Notes: generated by a model not told the origin, from the letters alone. DNA of 64,000 bases from JACTMJ01 sp964618435 (GCA_964618435.1 CAZUAX010000001.1:26342-90341); one strand, 5' to 3'; shown: positions 34,111 to 43,837, numbered from the stretch's first letter. Numbers and translations: made by a program.

Positions 34111-35015
34111 TAAAGAACTCGATCCAACAAGTGCGCGATGTGGAACTGTTCTCAGAACCGATTCCATTTGGTGAGAAACCCGTCCCAACCATTACCGTTG
34201 TGCTGCCTCCAAATCGAAACGAAGGCCGCCGTGCTTTCCTGGCAGGGGCTGCCATTGCTCTGACGTTCGCATCCAGTCTGGCCTTAGGGTGGATGTTCTG
34301 GGACGCAGAACAACGGAAGGATGGGCTGGCGAATCAACTATCCAGCGTCGAGGCACTTCGGGTTCAGGAGCAGCAGGCCGCCCGCGGCACTGTGCTTGAA
34401 CTGGAGCAGAGGATTGCCGAACAGAATAAGTTGATTGCTTTACTGGAGGCGGAACGCCTGGAACTCGCGGCCACAACTACAGCGTCACCGATGAAAGGTC
34501 CACTCAGTCCTCGTCGTGCCGCAGGAAAGCCTGATTCCGCGCCGCTGGATTCTTCCGCGCCGGAACCATTGAACCTGAACTCCGAGGAACTGCAACCAAG
34601 TGTGGAATCCCAGCCCGAAGCACATGTCGCCGAACCTCCCTCTCCTCTGGATAAGGCTGTGGAAGCCACCAGCAAGCTCGCCGCGACAAACATCAGCGAA
34701 CCGCCAACGCTCGAGACCATCAAGGCTCACATCAAGGCAGGTGACCCCGAGGTGGCCAGCAATCGCGACGCGGTGAAGCAGGAAAAGAGCCCCGTGATGA
34801 AGTTGCTTACCAACCGCATCTTTATCGATAGTGCCGTGCTTGGAGGCTCCTTGCTGGTGCCTCCGTCACTGCCCCTGACTCTCGCGCAATCGAGACTTGG
34901 GCGAGGCCTTACCAACCGCGTGATGAAGAGGACCGACTTAGACAAGACGGTCGCCGGCAAAGTGGCGCAGGATGTGGGGAACATGCCCATCACCCAGAAG
35001 AAAAAGAAGAAGTAG
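34107..35015 (+). CDS. coiled-coil membrane-anchored protein, last gene of the operon
   Basis: 302 residues, overlapping the M14-like gene (ATGA). One membrane segment lies at about 44-65, followed by a heptad-like helix (about 70-118, QEQQAARGTVLELEQRIAEQ), a Pro/Ser/Glu-rich linker, and a C-terminal domain (about 225-302) ending in six lysines. No family recognised. Type II topology with most of the protein outside the cytoplasm is likely; it may be a scaffold or envelope tether for the operon's other products. Confidence 0.55.
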   Translation: MIKNSIQQVRDVELFSEPIPFGEKPVPTITVVLPPNRNEGRRAFLAGAAIALTFASSLALGWMFWDAEQRKDGLANQLSSVEALRVQEQQAARGTVLELEQRIAEQNKLIALLEAERLELAATTTASPMKGPLSPRRAAGKPDSAPLDSSAPEPLNLNSEELQPSVESQPEAHVAEPPSPLDKAVEATSKLAATNISEPPTLETIKAHIKAGDPEVASNRDAVKQEKSPVMKLLTNRIFIDSAVLGGSLLVPPSLPLTLAQSRLGRGLTNRVMKRTDLDKTVAGKVAQDVGNMPITQKKKKK

Positions 35016-35018
35016 ACA

Positions 35019-35097
35019 GATGCAGTCCTTGCTTAGCATGGCCATTCATACTTAGCATGGCGGACCTTGCCTGGCCTCGCGGGGCAAGGACTGCATC
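35019..35097. terminator. bidirectional terminator with two mutually exclusive hairpins
   Basis: GATGCAGTCCTTGC (35019-35032) is the exact reverse complement of 35084-35097. Within the loop, CCTTGCC (35065-35071) can pair instead with GGCAAGG (35083-35089), which overlaps the outer right arm. A 10-mer, CTTAGCATGG, also repeats in the loop (35032-35041 and 35051-35060). It lies between convergent operons. Confidence 0.65.
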
Positions 35098-35120
35098 AGC
35101 TCTTTACGTGTTCGCCCTGT

Positions 35121-36131
35121 CTACAGTTCATCGAGCGTCTTTGGGTCAAGGCGCCAGATATTTCCCTCACGCAGGTTGGTGAGCCAAAGGCTCCCCTTCC
35201 CCGCGCGAATTGCATCGCCGCCGCGCCCCGTGAACTGCTGGACTACCTTGTTCGTCTTCGGATTTATCCTGCTGATGGGAATCGTAAACGCCGTTACCCA
35301 CACCGAACCTTCAGCGGCAGAGATGTCCCCTCCTCCGCCCGGCACTCCCACTGCAATCGTCGCATCCACTTTGTTGGTCTTTGGGTTCACCTTGGTGACG
35401 CTGCCATCTTCCTGATTTAGAGTCCACACAGCACCATAGCCTACGCTCATGAATCTTGGCTTGGGACCAACCTTGATGGTCTCAACAATCAAGTTGGTCT
35501 TTGGATCCACCTTGGACAGTACGTTTGTCTCCGTGCTGGTCACCCAAACAAAGCCCTCTCCGTATGCGGCGCAGAAGGAGCCCTTGGGAAGCTCAATCTC
35601 CGCCACTACCTTGTTGGTGTCCGGATCAATCCGAACCATTTTCCCCGCCGGGTCGCTGGGCATCCAAACGCTGTCCTCACTCGTGGCGATACAGCCCTCT
35701 GAATGCGCAACGCCAGTTTCGATTGTTGCCAGGATCTTGCTGGTCTTGGTGTCCACACGGGAAATGCTGCCGTCGCCGCAGTTTGGCACCCACAAGCTAC
35801 CAAAGCCCAGAGCCAGACCCGAGCAGGGCTTCTCGCCTACCGCAATCAGTTCCAGCACCTTGCCTGATTTCGGGTCCATCCGCGCCACGTTGTTCTTGGG
35901 CTTGTTGGACACAAACACGTGTTCGGTATCAATTGCCAGCCAGTCCGGCACGCCTTCCACATCAAACTGCTGTAAAGGCTTCAACTCGGTGATTGGTCGC
36001 TGGACTCCAGGGACTCCAGGCTTTGGTGGCATCTGCCTGCGCTGCTTCGCCGGCGCGGTCTGCGCCAATCCAGTTGCCAGACAGCACAGGAAGATCCCTG
36101 CAATTGAAAGAATGCGAGTATAGGTCTGCAT
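35121..36131 (-). CDS. secreted YVTN-type beta-propeller protein
   Basis: 336 residues from ATG 36131 with a signal peptide (about 1-24). About six to seven repeats of roughly 42 residues follow, each with a core like GSVWVTAFTIPISRINPKTN or FGSLWVPNCGDGSISRVDTK, as in virginiamycin B lyase-like and YVTN propellers. It begins 7 bp after the symporter stop, so it belongs to the urea/guanidine-carboxylase operon. Its job there is unclear: ligand capture in the periplasm for the symporter or a lyase activity are options. Confidence 0.8.
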   Translation of the reverse strand: MQTYTRILSIAGIFLCCLATGLAQTAPAKQRRQMPPKPGVPGVQRPITELKPLQQFDVEGVPDWLAIDTEHVFVSNKPKNNVARMDPKSGKVLELIAVGEKPCSGLALGFGSLWVPNCGDGSISRVDTKTSKILATIETGVAHSEGCIATSEDSVWMPSDPAGKMVRIDPDTNKVVAEIELPKGSFCAAYGEGFVWVTSTETNVLSKVDPKTNLIVETIKVGPKPRFMSVGYGAVWTLNQEDGSVTKVNPKTNKVDATIAVGVPGGGGDISAAEGSVWVTAFTIPISRINPKTNKVVQQFTGRGGDAIRAGKGSLWLTNLREGNIWRLDPKTLDEL

Positions 36132-36138
36132 AAAAGAA

Positions 36139-37587
36139 TTAGCTCTCCGCGGGTTCAGTAATGAAGGAATCAGTGGATTCATACACGGCAACGTGACGGC
36201 ATACTGCCTCCGGTCGCCATAAGCACGTCGTAACGAAAGCCGTAGTGCCCAGGACGGGAGGGATTAGCGTCTCCAGCCCTGCCCAAGCTTCTGGAATCGT
36301 AAACTGAAGGATCAGCCGGCTGAGGGTGCCTACCAGGATGGAGGCAATCGCTCCATTCTTGTTTGCTTTCTGCCAATAGACGCCAAAGAATAACGGCGCC
36401 ACACACCCGGCCAGGACAATATCAAAAGCAATTACCAGCAGGATGCCGGGCTCCGGACGCAGATACGCCATCCAGGCTCCGCAGAAGCCCACCGGTATTG
36501 CCAACAGGCGCGACAGCGAAAGCATGGTGGAATCCTTCACCGCGTGTAAGCGCCAGCGCTGCATCACATTGCGCGCAATCACCACGGAGATCACGAGCAT
36601 GGCGCCATTGGCCGTGGACATTGACGCGCCAAGCACACCAAGCACCACCAGAACCGCCATCCAATAGGGGACATGCTCCACTAGCAGCGTAGGCATCACC
36701 ATCCTTGGGTCGTCCACCTGCGCCACAAGCCCCATGCTGGCGATTCCCAAGACGCAGGCGCAACTGCCAATCAGCAGTGTCAGCCAGCCAGCATAGTAGC
36801 AAGACACTTTGGCGGTCTCAGGACTTTTCGCGGCAAACACGCGCTCCATGAAATCCAGCGCCATCGCATTGCCGAATGCCAGCGAGAGAATAAAACTCCA
36901 GTTCAGAAGCGCCCCGCTACCTAGGTTCGTGAGTCCTGAGAAATCCAGACGCTCAGCCGGTACGCGCGCCAGTAGCACCGTGAAATCCTGCGACCACAGC
37001 AGCCAACCCGCGGCGGCCACGAAGCCCACCAGTGCGATGTGAATCTGCAGAAAGTCTGTCCACAGCGCGGAGTAGAGGCCGCCCGCCATGGTGTAAAGCA
37101 CAATCACAATCGTCCCCACGACAAGGCAAGGCAGATACTCATACCCGCTCACTACCGACAGCAGCCAGGCTACAGCCGCAAGGTTGCCTGCCACCACAAT
37201 CGTGAAACTCAATACGGTGAGCCCGCTGACCAGCGCTTCTGTGCCCTTGCTGTAGCGGCGGAAGAAGAACTCGGGCAACGTAAGGAGGTTCATTCGGTTG
37301 AGTGGCGCTGCCAGGTAGCGACCCACCAGGAACAAGCTTAGGGCAAGCCCAAGGGGGATAGCCGCCCCAGCCCAAAACCCTTGGGTATAGATGAGAGAAG
37401 TGTTTCCCATCGTTGCATTGCCGTCTACAGCTTGCGCCAATAGGGCTGTGCCAATGATGAGAAAGGGCATAGACTTACCGCACACGGTAAATCGTCTGCT
37501 TGAACCCTGCACCTGCGTGAAGGTGTAGAGGCCGATGGCCAAGGAGAGTGCCATGAAGCACACCACCGGCCAGAACATTGCCGTCAT
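36139..37587 (-). CDS. sodium:solute symporter (SSS family)
   Basis: 482 residues, about 13 membrane segments, from an ATG with AAAGGA upstream. SSS landmarks include GNATMGNTSLIYTQGFWAGA near the sodium-site helix 1, YTMAGGLYSALWTDFLQ and LGASMSTANGAMLVIS. It lies directly downstream of the carboxylase and hydrolase genes, so urea, guanidine or a related nitrogen compound is the likely cargo, imported with sodium. Confidence 0.88.
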   Translation of the reverse strand: MTAMFWPVVCFMALSLAIGLYTFTQVQGSSRRFTVCGKSMPFLIIGTALLAQAVDGNATMGNTSLIYTQGFWAGAAIPLGLALSLFLVGRYLAAPLNRMNLLTLPEFFFRRYSKGTEALVSGLTVLSFTIVVAGNLAAVAWLLSVVSGYEYLPCLVVGTIVIVLYTMAGGLYSALWTDFLQIHIALVGFVAAAGWLLWSQDFTVLLARVPAERLDFSGLTNLGSGALLNWSFILSLAFGNAMALDFMERVFAAKSPETAKVSCYYAGWLTLLIGSCACVLGIASMGLVAQVDDPRMVMPTLLVEHVPYWMAVLVVLGVLGASMSTANGAMLVISVVIARNVMQRWRLHAVKDSTMLSLSRLLAIPVGFCGAWMAYLRPEPGILLVIAFDIVLAGCVAPLFFGVYWQKANKNGAIASILVGTLSRLILQFTIPEAWAGLETLIPPVLGTTAFVTTCLWRPEAVCRHVAVYESTDSFITEPAES

Positions 37588-37716
37588 GAGTACGCGTCCT
37601 TTTGCCGAGGGATGGCGTTCGTGGACGGGACGAACGAGGAATCAGACGGGGAAACGGAACCAGGTGGCCGTTAGCTCGAGACAGGCATCCGGAGCCTGTT
37701 TCAGCGGGATTTCGCT

Positions 37717-37747
37717 AGTATAGCGCAGACGATCCTAAGCACCTCAA
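37717..37747 (-). promoter_or_regulatory. possible internal promoter before the symporter gene
   Basis: On the minus strand TTGAGG and TATACT are separated by 19 bases, about 130 bp before the symporter start. The -10 is good, the spacing is long. It could give separate control of the transporter and propeller genes. Confidence 0.3.
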
Positions 37748-37790
37748 AAGACCTTTCTATCGGGTGTATAGCCATCAGTGACATGGGCAT

Positions 37791-39497
37791 TTACGAGGCG
37801 GACGTACTTTCCAGATAGCGGCGCCAGCCTCCCAGCTCCGTGATTTCNNNNNNNNNNNNNNNNNNNNNNNNNNNNNNNNNNNNNNNNNNNNNNNNNNNNN
37901 NNNNNNNNNNNNNNNNNNNNNNNNNNNNNNNNNNNNNNNNNNNNNNNCGCTCTGTCAGCTGGTAGTTCAACGGCTGCCCATGGAGGTGGGCGCCCACCAC
38001 TGCGATGTCCACATAAGGCGGTCTGCCCTGCGGTTCACGCGAGCGCTCCTCAATACGCCCCGCAATTTCAAGCAACGCTCCATCGAAATAAGCAGGAGCC
38101 ACCAGCGTGACGCCAAATGGCAAGCCTTCGCCCGTAAACCCGGCAGGCACTGCGAGCGCACACAAATCTGCGAGATTCACAAAGTTTGTAAAGCTGCCAA
38201 GATGCGTGTTACACGCGATGGGCTCTGCAGCGATTTCTTCATGGCGATAGATGCAGGGAGCGGTTGGCAACAACAGTACATCAATGCTCTCCCACACGCG
38301 ATTGGCGGTACGAAGCAGTTCTGCCAGCTTATACTGCGCGGCGAACGCATCAATCGCCGAATAGCGCTTCGCGCCAAGAATGATCTGCTTTACGGTGGGG
38401 TTGGCGTCAGGCGGATCCCCTTCAAGAAAGGCACCCACGGCCGCGTAGCGTTCGGCTACCCAAGGCCCACTATAGAGCAGGGCCGCAATTTCCGCGAACG
38501 GCGTGTAGGAGACTTCACGCACCTCCGCACCCGCCTCACGATACTCTTCCGCCATTTGCAGATAAAGCGCCCTCTCGGCATCACCCAGCATCTGCCGCTG
38601 CCTTGCCTCGCTCAGGATGCCCACACGCAAGGGAGCAAGCACGTTATCAACGCGGCAACGCGCCAAGGCGTCCTCAAGCGCGCGAGCTTCATCCGACGGC
38701 CGCAACATCACGCGCGGTGGACGCGCAAACGGGTCGGCGGTATCGAATTCGTCGATCACCTCAAGCACTTGTGAAGCGCCAAAGCTGGAGGTCGCAAATA
38801 CCGACACGCAATCCAGCGTCCGGCACGCAGGCACCACCCCACGCGTCGATACCACCCCTCGGGTAGGCTTTAGGCCCACGATGTTATTGAATGCGGCCGG
38901 CACCCGGCCGCTACCCGCAGTGTCGGTACCAAGAGCAAAGCTCACCAGCCCCGCGGCTACTGCCACGGCGGAACCAGAACTGGAACCACCTGAAATGTAC
39001 TCTTCCGAGAACACACAGGAACAGGACCCATGTGGAGATCGCGTACCAACCAGACCTGTTGCGAATTGGTCCAGGTTGGTCTTGCCAATCAGCATGGCGC
39101 CAGCGGCAAGCAATTGCGCCACTACCGGTGCACTCTCGTCCGCGATGTAGGAGAAGGACGGGCAGCCCGCGCTGGTGGGCATACCCGCCACATCAATGTT
39201 GTCTTTCACCGCGAAGGGGATGCCCCAGAGAGGATCTTCCATCACGCGCGAGATCTCATCGCGTTCCTGATAGCCGCCTAGAGCTTCCGCGGCCCGAATC
39301 GCTTCTTCCTCGGGCACTAGAGTAATCCACACATGGTCGTCGCCACGTTCGCGAATTCGCCGGTACACCTCTCGCACCACATCCACGGGCGTCTTGTCGC
39401 CATCGGCATACGCGGCTTGCAGTGCACTAATGTGCAACAGCCGCTCTTGCTGCTGCGACGGTGTGATACTCACGGATGGTTCTGCGTCTGCCGCCAT
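37791..39497 (-). CDS. allophanate hydrolase-like amidase (AtzF type; contains 100-N gap)
   Basis: The start at ATG 39497 has AGGGG at a suitable distance; TTG 39506 is also in frame. The amidase-signature Ser-Ser-Lys site is intact: AVKDNIDVAGMPTSAG with the Lys, then GGSSSGSAVAVAAGLVSFAL and GTDTAGSGRVPAAFNN. After about residue 450 the conserved PAGFTGEGLPFGVTLVAPAY leads to a C-terminal domain interrupted by N at 37848-37947, so its length is uncertain. It would hydrolyse allophanate (or carboxyguanidine-derived product) to ammonia and CO2, the second step after the carboxylase. Confidence 0.9.
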   Translation of the reverse strand: MAADAEPSVSITPSQQQERLLHISALQAAYADGDKTPVDVVREVYRRIRERGDDHVWITLVPEEEAIRAAEALGGYQERDEISRVMEDPLWGIPFAVKDNIDVAGMPTSAGCPSFSYIADESAPVVAQLLAAGAMLIGKTNLDQFATGLVGTRSPHGSCSCVFSEEYISGGSSSGSAVAVAAGLVSFALGTDTAGSGRVPAAFNNIVGLKPTRGVVSTRGVVPACRTLDCVSVFATSSFGASQVLEVIDEFDTADPFARPPRVMLRPSDEARALEDALARCRVDNVLAPLRVGILSEARQRQMLGDAERALYLQMAEEYREAGAEVREVSYTPFAEIAALLYSGPWVAERYAAVGAFLEGDPPDANPTVKQIILGAKRYSAIDAFAAQYKLAELLRTANRVWESIDVLLLPTAPCIYRHEEIAAEPIACNTHLGSFTNFVNLADLCALAVPAGFTGEGLPFGVTLVAPAYFDGALLEIAGRIEERSREPQGRPPYVDIAVVGAHLHGQPLNYQLTEXXXXXXXXXXXXXXXXXXXXXXXXXXXXXXXXXXEITELGGWRRYLESTSAS

Positions 39498-39513
39498 ATC
39501 CGACAAATCCCCT

Positions 39514-42500
39514 TTAGCTCTCCACGATGCAGATCACCTGGCCGGCGCTCACGGCGTTCCCTTCCTGGCAGGGAATCTCCACAACGGTGCCCGACACGTT
39601 TGTCACCACCGGAATCTCCATCTTCATCGATTCCAGAATGGCTACTCGCTGGCCTTCGGTGACGTGGTCCCCAGCGCTCACCAGCAGTTTCCAGATGCTC
39701 CCCGGCACCTGAGCGCGCACCGCATTCCCGTTCACGGCGAGAATGGGCTCCACTGCGGCCGGCACCTCTGCCTCTGCAGGCATCATCTGTCCGGCGGCCT
39801 CCCAGCGCTCGCGCTCTTCCTCAAAAGCCTGCTGCTGTTTGGCCTTGAACGCAGCGATTGATGCCGACTCTCGCGTCAGAAACTCGTTATAGTCTTTCAG
39901 CCGGAAGGTCTCTTCTTCCACGCGCAACCGGTGCTTTCCATGCAGAAACGAATCGCGCATCGAAAGCAGTTCCTCGTGGCTGACGGGATAGAAGCGAATC
40001 TGGTCAAAGAAGCGCAGCAGCCACGGCTTGTGGGGCTCAAACTCAGCCGTGCTCCGATAGGTATTCCATACCTGCAGGGTGCGTCCCACAAACTGATATC
40101 CGCCGGGTCCTTCCATGCCGTAAATGCAGAGATAGGCTCCGCCAATGCCTACGGCGTTCTGTGGCGTCCACGTCCGCGCGGGGTTGTACTTGGTGGTAAC
40201 CAGGCGGTGCCTCGGGTCAAGCGGCGTCGCCACCGGAGCACCCAGGTAGACATCGCCCAACCCCAGTACCAGATAGCTTGCATCGAATACGGTGCGATAG
40301 ACGTCGTCGATATGTGCAAGGCCGTTGATGCGCCGGATGAACTCGATATTCGAGGGACACCAGGGCGCATCTTTGCGAACGCCACTCATGTACTTCTCAA
40401 TCGCCAAACGCGTTGCCGCATCATCCCAGGAAAGTGGCAGGTGCAGAATGCGCGTTGGCACCTCCACTTCTTCCAAAGATGGAAGCTGGCACTCCGCTTC
40501 TTCGAGCAGCGCAATCAACCGCCGCAACGGCAACTTCCGATTGTCGTAGTGCAAATGCAGACTGCGAATGCCAGGCGTGAGATCAATCACGCCCTCCCGC
40601 AGGTGCTCCTGGCACCAGAGCATCAACGCATGCACCCGAAAACGGAGGTTCAGGTCGAGGGCCAGTGGTCCGTACTCCACCAGCAGGTACTTGTCCCCAT
40701 CAATGCGATAAACCACCTCCGGCGCTTTGGCAGTGGCCGCGATGCGATGCAGGATGGGCTCTTCCGGCAGCGCTTCCGCGAGTGCAGCCGGGGCCGCAAC
40801 CGCCGGCTTCTTCAATGTGCGGATAGCTTCGTCCTGGGCCTGCTCCATCGCCTCTGCCTGGGCCACCGCTACGCGCACGAAGCGCACCGTGTCACCGGGC
40901 TTGAGTTGGCCTAGCTTCCAAAGGTCTGCATGCACCACCGTCGCTGGACACACAAAGCCGCCGAGGCTGGGCCCATCAGGGCCTAGCAGAATCGGCATGT
41001 CTCCGGTGAAGTCCACAGTTCCCACCGCGTAAGCATTGTCGTGGATGTTGGATGGGTGCAGCCCTGCCTCGCCGCCATCCTTGCGCGCCCATTGCGGTTT
41101 CGGCCCAATCAGGCGTACACCGGTGCGGTTTGAGTTGTAGTGCACCTCCCAGCGATGCCCAAAGAAAGTGTCAATATCGTTCTGCGTGAAGAAGTCCGGT
41201 GCGCCATGCGGACCGTAGAGTACATGGAGGTCCCATTCCTTCGTGTAGGCAGGAATGAGGGCGGAGTCCGTGTCGCGCGCGGGAGCCACCTCTGCCCGAG
41301 TATCGATACGCAGCACGTCGCCGGTTCTCAACGCCCTTCCCGCGTGCCCACCAAACTCGCCGAGCGTGAAGGTAGACCGGCTTCCCAAGTAAGCGGGCAC
41401 GTCGATGCCGCCGGCAACCGCAAGGTAGCAGCGCATCCCTCCGCCACTTTTTGTACCCACCCGCAACACGCTTCCTGCTTCCACTTCCACGGCTTGCCAC
41501 ATCGGCAGCGGCTGGTGGTTGAGGGTGGCAGGCATTACCGCGCCGCACAGTGCAATCACCGCGTTCCGATTGAATTCAAGCGTGGGCCCGCTGAGTGTCA
41601 TCTCAAGACCCGCGGCACTTGGAGCATTCCCCACCAGCGCATTCGCCATGCGCAGCGCCAGAGGGTCGAACGGCCCCGACGGAGGTACGCCGACGTTCCA
41701 GTAGCCGAGGCGTCCCGGATAATCCTGGACCGTAGTCATCGTGCCGCCATCCAGCACATCAATGGTGCGCGGCTCATACACAACGTTCTTTAGAAACCCA
41801 GTGGTCGCCCTGCCTTCCACAAAGGTTTGGCTGGCCACCACCTGTCTCAGATAATCGAGATTGCCTTCGATACCTGCAATCTCGGTCTCGTCGAGCGCAT
41901 GCTGAAGTCGTGTGATGGCATCTGTTCGGCTCTCCCCATGCACAATCAGCTTTGCCAGCAGCGGATCGTAATAAGGGCTCACCTGCGCGCCGGAATCCAC
42001 CCAGGTATCACACCGAACTCCCTCCGGAAAGCGCGCTTCCGTGATTTGCCCGGAACTCGGCTGAAAGTGTTTGGCCGGGTCTTCCGCGTATACACGCACC
42101 TGGATGGCGTGTCCTTTGGGCGAAAGCGCAATGCAGTCCAGGGGAGGGAGTTCGCCACAGCCTAGACGCACCATCCACTCAACCAGGTCCACCCCATACG
42201 TGGCTTCAGTAACCCCATGCTCCACCTGCAGGCGAGTGTTTACTTCCAGGAAATAGAACTCGTTGGTCTGCGCATCCAGGATGAATTCCACCGTACCCGC
42301 GGAGCGGTACTGGACGCTCTCGCCCAGCCGCAGAGCAGCGCCATGCAGCGCTTGGCGCGTCTCATCCGGCAGGTGGGGCGCGGGCGTTTCCTCAATCACT
42401 TTCTGGTTCCGTCGCTGGGTAGAGCAATCGCGCTCACCCAAAGCGAGCACACTTCCCTTGCCGTCACCGAAGATCTGCACCTCGACGTGCCGCGCTGCTT

Positions 42501-43107
42501 CCACAAACTTCTCAAGGTACATTCCGGCGTTGCCGAAGTTGGCTCGTCCCAAATGCTCCACCGCCAGAAAGCTTTCCCGCAACTCCTCCGCATTCTGGCA
42601 GAGGCGAAGCCCGATGCCCCCGCCGCCAGCAGTGCTCTTGAGCATCACCGGATAGCCAATCGCTTCCGCCGCTATCAGCGCTTCGTCAGGCGTCGCAATC
42701 AGTTCCGTTCCTGGCAGCAGCGGAACTGCTGCGGCTTTCGCCCGCTCCCTCGCTGTGTGTTTCAATCCAAAGGCGCGCATCTGGCTGGCAGTTGGCCCAA
42801 GAAACACTATGCCCGCTGCTTCGCAGCTTTCCGCGAAATCCGGGTTCTCGCTCAAGAACCCATAGCCAGGATGAATCGCTTCCGCGCCAGCCAGTTTTGC
42901 AGCGGCGAGAATCGCCTCTTGGTTCAGGTAGCTTTCTCGCGCCGCCGCCGGGCCGATGCGAATGGCTTCATCTGCCTGCGTAACGTGCATGGCATGGGCG
43001 TCAGCGTCGGAATACACTGCCACCGTAGCCACGCCCATCGAGCGCAGGGTGCGAAAGATGCGGCAGGCAATCTCGCCGCGATTGGCAACAAGAACTTTTC
43101 GAAACAT
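39514..43107 (-). CDS. biotin-dependent urea (or guanidine) carboxylase
   Basis: 1197 residues. Residues about 1-450 are a biotin carboxylase (MFRKVLVANRGEIACRIFRT, STAGGGGIGLRLCQ, FLEVNTRLQVEHGVTEATYG). About 460-770 correspond to the KipA/AHS2-like and about 800-1050 to the KipI/AHS1-like parts of the carboxyl-transferase domain (GGAYLCIYGMEGPGGYQFVG). The C-terminus is a biotin carrier with Lys1162 (LESMKMEI). The single-protein layout is that of urea carboxylase. Many bacterial homologues flanked by two DUF1989 genes act on guanidine instead, and that choice cannot be made safely from sequence by eye. No obvious ykkC guanidine riboswitch is visible upstream of the operon. Confidence 0.92.
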   Translation of the reverse strand: MFRKVLVANRGEIACRIFRTLRSMGVATVAVYSDADAHAMHVTQADEAIRIGPAAARESYLNQEAILAAAKLAGAEAIHPGYGFLSENPDFAESCEAAGIVFLGPTASQMRAFGLKHTARERAKAAAVPLLPGTELIATPDEALIAAEAIGYPVMLKSTAGGGGIGLRLCQNAEELRESFLAVEHLGRANFGNAGMYLEKFVEAARHVEVQIFGDGKGSVLALGERDCSTQRRNQKVIEETPAPHLPDETRQALHGAALRLGESVQYRSAGTVEFILDAQTNEFYFLEVNTRLQVEHGVTEATYGVDLVEWMVRLGCGELPPLDCIALSPKGHAIQVRVYAEDPAKHFQPSSGQITEARFPEGVRCDTWVDSGAQVSPYYDPLLAKLIVHGESRTDAITRLQHALDETEIAGIEGNLDYLRQVVASQTFVEGRATTGFLKNVVYEPRTIDVLDGGTMTTVQDYPGRLGYWNVGVPPSGPFDPLALRMANALVGNAPSAAGLEMTLSGPTLEFNRNAVIALCGAVMPATLNHQPLPMWQAVEVEAGSVLRVGTKSGGGMRCYLAVAGGIDVPAYLGSRSTFTLGEFGGHAGRALRTGDVLRIDTRAEVAPARDTDSALIPAYTKEWDLHVLYGPHGAPDFFTQNDIDTFFGHRWEVHYNSNRTGVRLIGPKPQWARKDGGEAGLHPSNIHDNAYAVGTVDFTGDMPILLGPDGPSLGGFVCPATVVHADLWKLGQLKPGDTVRFVRVAVAQAEAMEQAQDEAIRTLKKPAVAAPAALAEALPEEPILHRIAATAKAPEVVYRIDGDKYLLVEYGPLALDLNLRFRVHALMLWCQEHLREGVIDLTPGIRSLHLHYDNRKLPLRRLIALLEEAECQLPSLEEVEVPTRILHLPLSWDDAATRLAIEKYMSGVRKDAPWCPSNIEFIRRINGLAHIDDVYRTVFDASYLVLGLGDVYLGAPVATPLDPRHRLVTTKYNPARTWTPQNAVGIGGAYLCIYGMEGPGGYQFVGRTLQVWNTYRSTAEFEPHKPWLLRFFDQIRFYPVSHEELLSMRDSFLHGKHRLRVEEETFRLKDYNEFLTRESASIAAFKAKQQQAFEEERERWEAAGQMMPAEAEVPAAVEPILAVNGNAVRAQVPGSIWKLLVSAGDHVTEGQRVAILESMKMEIPVVTNVSGTVVEIPCQEGNAVSAGQVICIVES

Positions 43108-43161
43108 GATTTGGTTTCTGCTGAAAGTACAGCGCCCGGAGCTAACCGAAAGGCTTCGCGA

Positions 43162-43824
43162 TCAGGCTGATGGCGGATCCCATACGGTCACTTGAATCGG
43201 TGTTGGGTTAAACGCATTGCACGGGTTGTTGATCTGCGGGCAATTTGAGATCGCCAGAATTACATCCATCTCCGCGCGCAGGTCTACATACTTACCCGGT
43301 GCTGAGACCCCATCCACAATCGCCAGCTTGCCGTTGGGCTCAATTGGAACGTGCATGAAGAAGTTGATGTTGCTTACGATGTCCCGCTTGCTAAGGTTTA
43401 GCTCGGTCATGATGGTGAGGAAATTGTCCCTGCAGGCGTGCTGATAGTAGACATGCTGCCCGTAGCGAACCGTGTTGCTCTCCGCGCTGCAGGCACCACC
43501 TACCGTATCGTGGCGCCCTGTGAGGTCGCGCACGATTGTCAGCATCAGGTTGCCCTCGGTCGAGAGCAATTGTGTCCCCGTGCTGAGGAAGAGGTTGCCC
43601 TGCTCACGGATCGTGTCGGGCCCGCTGAACCGCTCCACGGGATCGTCCGCGCGATAGAACAGCGTATCCACCGCCTGATTTCCCTCAAGATCCAAAATCC
43701 GCACGTACTGGCCTTTGCGCAGAAGACGGTGAAAAGGCGCATTCTTGGGGATCACATAGTCAAACACAGGCGCTTGTGTTGCAAACTCTGGCACGCCCGC
43801 CATCAGTTGAGTATCGGTTGCCAT
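43162..43824 (-). CDS. DUF1989 urea carboxylase-associated protein (first paralogue)
   Basis: 220 residues from ATG 43824, with AGGAGAA upstream. DUF1989 features: VRILDLEGNQAVDTLFYRAD, GGACSAESNTVRYG, RDNFLTIMTELNLSKRDIVS, NINFFMHVPIEPNGKLAIVD and a terminal AISNCPQINNPCNAFNPTPI with two Cys. These proteins work with a second paralogue in the urea/guanidine carboxylase pathway, where they are thought to form a carboxyguanidine deiminase. Ends 54 bp before the carboxylase start. Confidence 0.9.
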   Translation of the reverse strand: MATDTQLMAGVPEFATQAPVFDYVIPKNAPFHRLLRKGQYVRILDLEGNQAVDTLFYRADDPVERFSGPDTIREQGNLFLSTGTQLLSTEGNLMLTIVRDLTGRHDTVGGACSAESNTVRYGQHVYYQHACRDNFLTIMTELNLSKRDIVSNINFFMHVPIEPNGKLAIVDGVSAPGKYVDLRAEMDVILAISNCPQINNPCNAFNPTPIQVTVWDPPSA

Positions 43825-43837
43825 GGATGTGATTCTC

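Noticed and set aside
39931..40914. A 327-codon plus-strand open frame
   Set aside because: Antisense of the urea carboxylase gene and without a family pattern.
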